Of a DNA stretch of 38,286 nt, positions 32,431-38,286 are shown piece by piece. The notes under the pieces were generated by a model, which did not search any database, was not told the origin of the DNA, and saw only the letters and a program-made list of their open reading frames with translations. Made by a program: the position numbers and the translations under genes. The stretch lies in the NCBI RefSeq assembly GCF_003611585.1, contig NZ_RAVW01000033.1, forward strand, positions 1-38,286, read 5' to 3'. The stretch's first letter is position 1; the number at the start of each line of letters is the position of its first letter. This DNA is from Corallococcus exercitus (GTDB taxonomy: Bacteria > Myxococcota > Myxococcia > Myxococcales > Myxococcaceae).

Positions 32431-35400
32431 CTACGCCGGCTGGGGTCGCGGCGGCTCCCCCTCGGGAGGGATGGACGGCGGCGGCGGATTGTGCGGCGCC
32501 CCGGGCGGCGGATTGTGTTGCCGGTTTTTCAGGATCCGCGTGCGCGCCCCTTCCACCAGCGCGTAGAGCACGGGGATGAAGATGAGGTTCACGAAGGTGG
32601 AGAAGAGCATGCCGCCGAAGACGGCCGTGCCCAGCGACTTGCGCGCGGAGGCGCCCGCGCCGCTGGCCAGCATCAGCGGCACCACGCCGAAGAGGAACGC
32701 GAAGGACGTCATCAGGATGGGCCGCAGGCGCGTCTCCGCCGCGTTGATGGCGGACTCCACCACGCCCTGGCCCCGCGCGCGCAGCTGCTCGCCGAACTCC
32801 ACGATGAGGATGGCGTTCTTCGACGCCAGGCCCACCAGCATCACCAGGCCCACCTGACAGAACACGTCGTTCACCAGCCCGCGCAGGTTCTGCAACAGGA
32901 GCGCGCCCATCATCGCGACGGGCACCGCGAGCATGACGACGAAGGGCAGGGCGAAGCTCTCGTACTGCGCGGCCAGCACCAGGAACACGAACACGATGCC
33001 CAGCGCGAAGATGACGAGCACGGTGTTGCCCGCGCTCTTCTGCTCCTGGGACAGGCCCGTCCACTCGTAGGTGAAGCCGGGGGGCAGGGCCTGCTTCGCC
33101 ACGTCCTCCATGGCCTGGAGCGCCTGGCCGGTGGAGACGCCGGGAGCGCCCTGGCCGTTGACGTTGGCGGAGCGGAAGAGGTTGTAGTGCGTGATGTTGG
33201 GCGCCGTGGTCATGGGCGTCACCTTCACCAGCGCCTCCAGCGGCACCATGGCCCCGGTGTCCGAGCGCACGTAGAAGCTGCCGATGTCCTTCGGGTTGTC
33301 GCGGAAGGGCGTCGCCGCCTGCACGAACACCCGGTAGACGCGGTTGGAGAAGGTGAAGTCGTTCACGTACTGGCTGCCCAGGTACACCTGGAGCGTGGAG
33401 AACAGCGAGGACAGCGGCACGCCCAGCGCCTTGGCCTTCTCCCGGTCCACGTCGATGTTGAGCTGCGGCGCGCCCGCGGTGAACGCGGAGAACACGCCGC
33501 GCAGGCGCCGCTCCTGGCTGGCCTTGCCCACCAGCGTCTGGGTGGCCTGCGCCAGTTCGTCCAGCGTGCGGCCGCCCTGTTGGTCCTCCAGCACGAACTC
33601 GAAGCCGCCCACGCTGCCCACGCCGCGGATGGCGGGCGGTTGCAGGGGCAGCACGCGCGCGCCGCCCACCTGGGCCAGCGGACCGCGCAGCCGCTCCACC
33701 AGGCCCGCCACGCTCGACTCCTTCGTCGTGCGCTCCTCCCAGGGCTTCAGGTTGATGAAGAGCGAGCCGTAGTTGGCGCCCGTGCCCAGCAGTGAGAAGC
33801 CGCCCACGGTGAAGATCTGCGTGACCTCCTCCTGCTGGCCAATCAGCTTCTCCACCTGGATGAGCACGTTGCGCGTGTACTCCAGCGACGTGCCCTCCGG
33901 GCCCTGCACCGCGATGATGAGATAGCCCTGGTCCTCGTCCGGGATGAAGCCCGTGGGCGTGGCCCGGTAGAGCAGGCCCGTGGCCACCAGGAACACGGCG
34001 AAGATGGCCACGACGACCCAGCGCAGCTTGCCCAGCATCCGGCCCAGCAGCTTCCCGTACCCGCGCCGGAGCGCGTCCAGGCCCTGGTCGAACTTGCGCG
34101 CCAGGGCGAACTTCTGGCCCTCGTTGGGGCGCAAGAGGCGCGCGCACAGCGCGGGGGACAGCGTCAGCGCGACGAGCGCGGAGAGGCTGATGGAGAACGC
34201 GATGGTGAGCGCGAACTGCCGGTAGATGGCGCCCGTGGTGCCGGGGAAGAAGGACACCGGGATGAACACCGCGGACAGCACCAGCGCGGTGGCGACGACG
34301 ACGCCCGCCACCTGCTGCATGCCCCGGTGGGTGGCCTCCTTCGCGTCCACCTTCTCGTGCTCGATGACGCGCTCCACGTTCTCGATGACGACGATGGCGT
34401 CGTCCACCACGAGGCCCGTGGCCAGCGTCAGGCCGAAGAGGGTCAGCGTGTTGAGCGAGAAGCCGAACGCGTTGACGAACATGAACGTGCCGACGAGCGA
34501 CACCGGCAGTGTCGTCACCGCCACCAGCACGCTGCGCCAGCCGTGCAGGAAGATGAAGATGACCAGGACGACCAGGAGGATGGCCTCGCCCAGCGCCTTG
34601 AGCACCTCCTCGATGGAGGCGCTCACCGCGGCCGTGGTGTCGAACGCCACCTGATAGGTGAGGCCCGGCGGGAAGTTGGCGGACAGCCGCTGGAGCTCCG
34701 CCTCCACGCCCTTGCGCACGTCCAGCGCGTTGGAGCCGGGCAGCTGCGTGATGCCCAGACCCACGGCGTCCTGGCCGTTGAAGCGCAGCAGCTGCTGGTA
34801 GTTCTCCGCGCCCAGCTTCACCTGGCCCACGTCGCGGATGCGCACCAGGGCGCCGTCCTGCCCGCGCTGGATGACGATGGCGCCGAACTCGTCCGCGGAC
34901 GTCAGCTGGCCCTTCACCTGGAGGGACAGCTGGTACGCCTGGTCCTTGGAGGACGGGGCCTGGCCCACCTTGCCCGCGCCCACCTGGACGTTCTGTTCCT
35001 GAAGCGCGTTGACCACGTCCTGCGCGGTGAGGCGGCGCCGGGCCAGCTCCGTGGGGTCCAGCCACAGTCGCATGGCGAAGCGGCGCTCGCCGAAGATGCG
35101 CACGTCACCCACGCCCTTCACGCGCAACAGTGCGTCGCGGATGAAGACGTCCGCGTAGTTGCTGATGAACTCCGTGTCGTAGCGCTTCTCCTTGTCATAG
35201 ACGCCGAAGGACACGAGCAGCTGCGTCTGCGCCTTGCGCACGGTGACGCCCAGCGCGTTCACCTGCGCGGGCAGCTGCGGCGTGGCGGTGGCGACGCGGT
35301 TCTGCACGTCCACCGCCGCCAGGTCCACGTCGCGCGACGGGTCGAACGTGGCGGTGATGGTGGACTGGCCGTCGTTGGTGCTGGTGGAGGACATGTAGCG

Positions 35401-35628
35401 CATGCCCTCCATGCCGTTGAGCTGGCGCTCCAGCACGGTGGTGACGGCGCTCTCCACCGTCTCCGCGGACGCGCCGGTGTACGTGGACGTGATTTGGACC
35501 TGCGGCAGCGCCAGCTCCGGGTACTGCTCGATGGGGAGGCTGGGAATGGAGATGGCGCCCACGAGCGTGATGAGGATGGACAGCACGCTGGAGAAGACGG
35601 GGCGCCTGATGAAGAAGTCGGTGAACAT
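32431..35628 (-). CDS. RND efflux pump inner-membrane transporter, AcrB/HAE1 type
   Basis: A 1065-residue pump with the typical start MFTDFFIRRPVFSSVLSI, two large periplasmic loops and twelve expected membrane segments. The proton-relay acidic pair D409/D410 is in VVDDAIVVIENVERV of the fourth segment. TNDGQSTITATF and GSNALDVRKGVEAELQ are usual landmarks of the HAE1 family, which expels hydrophobic and amphiphilic drugs. It begins nine bases after the adaptor gene. The tail after the last membrane segment is Pro-rich (PPPGAPHNPPPPSIPPEG). Substrates cannot be predicted. Confidence 0.95.
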   Translation of the reverse strand: MFTDFFIRRPVFSSVLSILITLVGAISIPSLPIEQYPELALPQVQITSTYTGASAETVESAVTTVLERQLNGMEGMRYMSSTSTNDGQSTITATFDPSRDVDLAAVDVQNRVATATPQLPAQVNALGVTVRKAQTQLLVSFGVYDKEKRYDTEFISNYADVFIRDALLRVKGVGDVRIFGERRFAMRLWLDPTELARRRLTAQDVVNALQEQNVQVGAGKVGQAPSSKDQAYQLSLQVKGQLTSADEFGAIVIQRGQDGALVRIRDVGQVKLGAENYQQLLRFNGQDAVGLGITQLPGSNALDVRKGVEAELQRLSANFPPGLTYQVAFDTTAAVSASIEEVLKALGEAILLVVLVIFIFLHGWRSVLVAVTTLPVSLVGTFMFVNAFGFSLNTLTLFGLTLATGLVVDDAIVVIENVERVIEHEKVDAKEATHRGMQQVAGVVVATALVLSAVFIPVSFFPGTTGAIYRQFALTIAFSISLSALVALTLSPALCARLLRPNEGQKFALARKFDQGLDALRRGYGKLLGRMLGKLRWVVVAIFAVFLVATGLLYRATPTGFIPDEDQGYLIIAVQGPEGTSLEYTRNVLIQVEKLIGQQEEVTQIFTVGGFSLLGTGANYGSLFINLKPWEERTTKESSVAGLVERLRGPLAQVGGARVLPLQPPAIRGVGSVGGFEFVLEDQQGGRTLDELAQATQTLVGKASQERRLRGVFSAFTAGAPQLNIDVDREKAKALGVPLSSLFSTLQVYLGSQYVNDFTFSNRVYRVFVQAATPFRDNPKDIGSFYVRSDTGAMVPLEALVKVTPMTTAPNITHYNLFRSANVNGQGAPGVSTGQALQAMEDVAKQALPPGFTYEWTGLSQEQKSAGNTVLVIFALGIVFVFLVLAAQYESFALPFVVMLAVPVAMMGALLLQNLRGLVNDVFCQVGLVMLVGLASKNAILIVEFGEQLRARGQGVVESAINAAETRLRPILMTSFAFLFGVVPLMLASGAGASARKSLGTAVFGGMLFSTFVNLIFIPVLYALVEGARTRILKNRQHNPPPGAPHNPPPPSIPPEGEPPRPQPA

Positions 35629-35637
35629 GGCAGCCCC

Positions 35638-36831
35638 CTACTGACCCGCGTCCGAGCCGCCGCCGATGCCCTGCGCGGGCGGCAGGGGCATGCCGTCCGT
35701 CTGGCCTTGTGCCTGCTGCACGGGCTTCGGCTGGATGGGCATGCCGTCCCGCAGTTGCTGCACCCCGCTGATGATGACCTGGGTGCCCGCGTCCAGCCCC
35801 TTGAGCACCTCGTAGTCGTTGCCCTCCACCAGCCCCAGCGTCACCGGCTGGCGCTTCACCACGGTGCCGGCGTCGCCCTGGCCCACCACCATGGCGAAGG
35901 ACTGGTTGCCCTGCCGCGTCACCGCGGTGGTGGGCATCTTCAAGGCGTCGCGCACGTCGTAGACGAGCTGCGCGCGCACCAGCTGGCCGGCCCTGAGGCC
36001 CACGGTGTTCGCGAAGTTGGCCTGCACCTCCACCAGCTGCGTGTTGGGGTCGGGCGTGGTGGCGACGAAGGAGGCGGGGGCGCGGACGATGGGCTCTCCG
36101 TCCTCGTTGAGCACCTCCAGCGGCGTCTGTCCCACCTTCACGCGCGCGGCCTGGTCCACCGGCACCTGGACGGACAGCTCCAGCGCGCGGCTCTGGTCCA
36201 GGATGGTGAGCGCCGTCTGCGGCGTCACGTAGTCGCCCAGCTTCACCGGGATGTCGCCCACGACGCCGTCGAAGGGGGCGCTCACGTTGAAGAAGCCCAG
36301 CTGCACCTGCTGGTTTTGAATCTGCGCCTCCGCCGCCTGGGCCTGGGCCTCGGATTGCGCGGCCTGGGCCACGGCCTGCTCGTAGTCCTGGCGGCTGACG
36401 AGTCCTTCCTTGAGGAGCTGGGCGCTGCGCTCGCGCGTCTTGCGCGCGAACTCGCGGCTGGCGATGGCGGAGGCCTTCTGGGCCTGGGTGGCGCGCAGGG
36501 TGGCCTGCTCCTGCCGTGGATCCACCACGAGCAGCACGTCTCCGGCCTTCACCTTCTGGCCGGGGCGGGCGGGGATCTTCTGGATGTAGCCGGCGACCTG
36601 CGGGACGACGGTGATGCTGCTGCGGGAGATGAGCGTGCCCACGTACTCGCGGGTGTCGCGCACCGGGCCGGGCTTCACGGCCAGCACCTGCACCGGCGTG
36701 GGCTTGCCGCCGCCCTGGCTCTGCTGGCCCGCCTGGGGGCCGCCTCCAGGGGCGTCCTTGCCGCCACTGCACCCGCCCGCCAGCGCGAGCACGAGCCCCC
36801 ATGCGCCCCAACCACCCCTCACCAATCGCAT
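35638..36831 (-). CDS. RND efflux periplasmic adaptor lipoprotein, AcrA/MexA type
   Basis: A 397-residue membrane fusion protein. The signal ends in LALAGGC with lipid-modified Cys 21, followed by a Gly/Gln-rich linker. Then come the beta-barrel and lipoyl parts (VPQVAGYIQKIPARPGQKVKAGD; FNVSAPFDGVVGDI), the coiled-coil hairpin between them (ATLRATQAQKASAIASREF... AQAAEAQIQNQQ) and the membrane-proximal domain. It links pump and outer-membrane channel. The ATG overlaps the end of the channel gene by 13 bases. Confidence 0.94.
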   Translation of the reverse strand: MRLVRGGWGAWGLVLALAGGCSGGKDAPGGGPQAGQQSQGGGKPTPVQVLAVKPGPVRDTREYVGTLISRSSITVVPQVAGYIQKIPARPGQKVKAGDVLLVVDPRQEQATLRATQAQKASAIASREFARKTRERSAQLLKEGLVSRQDYEQAVAQAAQSEAQAQAAEAQIQNQQVQLGFFNVSAPFDGVVGDIPVKLGDYVTPQTALTILDQSRALELSVQVPVDQAARVKVGQTPLEVLNEDGEPIVRAPASFVATTPDPNTQLVEVQANFANTVGLRAGQLVRAQLVYDVRDALKMPTTAVTRQGNQSFAMVVGQGDAGTVVKRQPVTLGLVEGNDYEVLKGLDAGTQVIISGVQQLRDGMPIQPKPVQQAQGQTDGMPLPPAQGIGGGSDAGQ

Positions 36832-38270
36832 GCGGCCTCCGACAGGAATGCATCCACCAGGGCCTGGCGGAACTGGAAGTCACGGAGGACGAGCTCCAGT
36901 TCGGCCTGCCGCAGGGCCCCGGCTGACTGCACCAGTTCGAGGCTCGTTCCGGTGCCCACCTCGAAGCTGCGGCGGGTGAGCCGGTCGTTCTCTTCGGCGA
37001 GCTTGCGCTCGCGGTCCGCCAGTTCCCGCGTCGCCTGGGTCACCTGCACGGCGCGCTTGGCCTGGGTGACCTCCACGGTGATGTTGCGTTCGCGGTTGGT
37101 GACGTCCGCGCGGGCCTGCTCCAGCTGTCCGCGCGCCTGGCGCAGGCGGCCCTCGCGCGCGCCGCCGTCCCAGAAGGGCAGCACCAGGCTGGCGCCGACG
37201 TTCCAGATGGGCACCTGCGCGAAGCCCGGGTTGACGGTGAGCCCGGTGGTGGTGCTGGTGATGTCCAGGGTGGGCGCGTACTGGCGCTGCACCTCGCCGA
37301 TGGCGCGCTCGGCCACCACCTGCCGTGAGCGCGCGGCGGCGATGTCCGGACGGTTCTCCAGCGACTCCAGCGTGCGGCAGGCCGCGTTGGCGCCCTCGAG
37401 GAACGTGTTCAGATCCAGGCCCGGCTTGATGCCCACGGGGGACGGGGTGCCCAGGGCCAGGCCGAGGGCCTCGCGCGCCTGGCGCAGGTTCTCATCGCCG
37501 GTGACGACGTTGCGGCGTGCGGACTGCGCGTCCTGTTCCACGCGGACGACGTCCAGGCGGGTGCCGGCGCCCAGCTCGTAGCGGCGCTGCGCGAGGGCCA
37601 GCCGCTCCAGCGCGGTGCGCAGGTTGACGCGGTTGACCTCCGCCAGCCGCTCGTTGGAGGAGACGGAGACCAGGGCCTGCGCGAGGCCGCGGGTGAGCTG
37701 CCGGCGCGTCTCCGCGAGCGACAGGTCGGCGGTGCGCCGCGACTCCTTCGCGCTGCCCAGGGCGTAGAGGCTGGCCAGGTCCACCACGGGCACGTTCGCG
37801 GTGAGCACGCCGATGCCCAGCAGCTGCGTGGGCGTGAAGCCTTCGGCGCCGCTGACGCCACCGCCCACGCCGCCGCCGACGCCACCGCCCACGGCGGGGA
37901 TGTTCGGGTTGAGGATGTTGTACTGGGCGGACAGCTCGCCCCCGACGGAGGGCAGCAGGTTGGCGAGCGCGATGCGCCACGTGCCCGCGGCGACCTCAAT
38001 CTGGCCCAGGGCGGCCTGGAGGTCGGTGGAGCGCTGGCGCAGGAGCGTGAGCGCTTCGTTCCAGGACTGGAGCTGCTGGGGCGCGGGAGGCGCGGGCGTG
38101 AGCAGCGGATCCGACACGTTCGCCTGGAAGGGCGGTGGCACCTCCGGAACGTCGTCCGGGTTCTGGGACGCGGGCGGCCGGGAACTTCGCGAGGCGGGAG
38201 CCTGCCGCGCGTTCGGAGGCGGAGCGTTCGGCGCGGGCGTGCCAGGCGGCTGCGCGGGTGCGGCCACGGA
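36819..38270 (-). CDS. TolC-family outer-membrane efflux channel, 5' truncated by contig end
   Basis: A TolC/OprM-type protein of at least 483 residues, with two repeated halves of long helices and strands (WNEALTLLRQRSTDLQAAL; RPDIAAARSRQVVAERAIGEVQRQYAP; SFEVGTGTSLELVQSAGAL). The part present starts with an Ala/Pro-rich segment; a signal peptide would be expected further upstream and is missing because the genomic sequence ends near 38271. The GTG at 38267 is therefore not a reliable start. A VGGG repeat lies in the first half. It is the promoter-proximal gene of the efflux operon, ahead of adaptor and pump. Confidence 0.9.
   Translation of the reverse strand, partial: SVAAPAQPPGTPAPNAPPPNARQAPASRSSRPPASQNPDDVPEVPPPFQANVSDPLLTPAPPAPQQLQSWNEALTLLRQRSTDLQAALGQIEVAAGTWRIALANLLPSVGGELSAQYNILNPNIPAVGGGVGGGVGGGVSGAEGFTPTQLLGIGVLTANVPVVDLASLYALGSAKESRRTADLSLAETRRQLTRGLAQALVSVSSNERLAEVNRVNLRTALERLALAQRRYELGAGTRLDVVRVEQDAQSARRNVVTGDENLRQAREALGLALGTPSPVGIKPGLDLNTFLEGANAACRTLESLENRPDIAAARSRQVVAERAIGEVQRQYAPTLDITSTTTGLTVNPGFAQVPIWNVGASLVLPFWDGGAREGRLRQARGQLEQARADVTNRERNITVEVTQAKRAVQVTQATRELADRERKLAEENDRLTRRSFEVGTGTSLELVQSAGALRQAELELVLRDFQFRQALVDAFLSEAACDW
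37855..37893 (-). repeat. 12-bp tandem repeat coding (GlyGlyGlyVal)3
   Basis: Three 12-base units encode the VGGGVGGGVGGGV stretch inside the channel gene, at a position predicted to lie in a loop. The in-frame unit length means copy-number change would not disrupt the protein. Confidence 0.7.
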
Positions 38271-38271
38271 A

Positions 38272-38286
38272 CTGTCTCTTATACAC
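38272..38286. other. Sequencing adapter remnant (Nextera/Tn5 mosaic end)
   Basis: The last 15 bases, CTGTCTCTTATACAC, are identical to the start of the Tn5 mosaic-end/Nextera adapter. They are an untrimmed library artefact marking the end of a contig. The reverse-strand translation MYKRQ that begins here is a recognised sign of this artefact and does not indicate a gene. Confidence 0.93.

Noticed and set aside
34327-37581. Plus-strand frame of over 1000 codons opposite the efflux genes
   Set aside because: Shadow frame of the pump and adaptor genes with no recognisable protein features.
37996-38286. Reverse-strand open frame beginning MYKRQ at the right end
   Set aside because: MYKRQ is the translation of the Nextera adapter; the frame is out of phase with the TolC-family gene and is an artefact.
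1-38286. tRNA, rRNA or CRISPR features
   Set aside because: No cloverleaf-like segments, ribosomal sequence or regularly spaced repeats were seen.

Overview
The window is very GC-rich and almost wall-to-wall coding. It is most likely chromosomal DNA of a myxobacterium in the Myxococcus/Corallococcus group. Supporting this are three copies of a 180-residue family that I recognise as the myxobacterial paralogous family DUF2378/TIGR02265, a lipoprotein resembling the myxobacterial TIGR02269/DUF2380 family, a protein kinase fused to an ATPase and TPR-like repeats, and many GTG starts with 4-base stop/start overlaps. The right end is a contig end: the last 15 bases are the Nextera/Tn5 mosaic-end adapter, not genomic sequence. 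The left end cuts into a histidine kinase gene.

Layout, left to right. 1-3785: signalling operon of a phytochrome-type histidine kinase (5' truncated), a small Rcp1-like response regulator and a REC-PAS histidine kinase. 3838-4488: EcsC-family protein. 4545-7509: sugar-type ABC importer (lipoprotein binding protein plus two permeases) with no ATPase gene. 7517-9508 (minus): NAD(P)-binding reductase-like protein and a phospholipase-D-fold lipoprotein. 9682-11004: protein with an HELIH zinc-protease motif. 11015-14681: a 3.4-kb three-gene islet flanked by 130-bp direct repeats of the 3' end of the glutathione reductase gene. It encodes an exported barrel-like protein, a lipoprotein with a His-rich nuclease-like C-terminus and a small downstream protein, arranged like a SitBAI-type kin-discrimination toxin/immunity cassette. 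14552-15982 (minus): glutathione reductase.

16168-20587: large Ser/Thr kinase-AAA-TPR protein and a zinc-ribbon methyltransferase. 20577-21437 (minus): SDR protein lacking the usual catalytic residues. 21529-23604: Cys-rich Sel1-like lipoprotein. 23618-24352 (minus): BKACE-family enzyme. 24521-28803: three DUF2378 paralogues, all with GTG starts and a shared promoter-like element, with an unrecognised 755-residue protein on the minus strand between copies two and three. 28785-32343 (minus): tightly overlapping lipid operon (cNMP-binding/patatin protein, KAS III-like enzyme, acyltransferase). 32431-38270 (minus): tripartite RND efflux operon (TolC-type channel, lipoprotein adaptor, AcrB-type pump), with the channel gene truncated by the contig end.

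The most notable object is the toxin/immunity-like islet. Its last gene's stop codon directly abuts the glutathione reductase stop codon. The two repeat copies differ at only three positions, and all three are synonymous in the reductase reading frame. This points to site-preferred insertion, or replacement by homologous recombination, at the end of gor.
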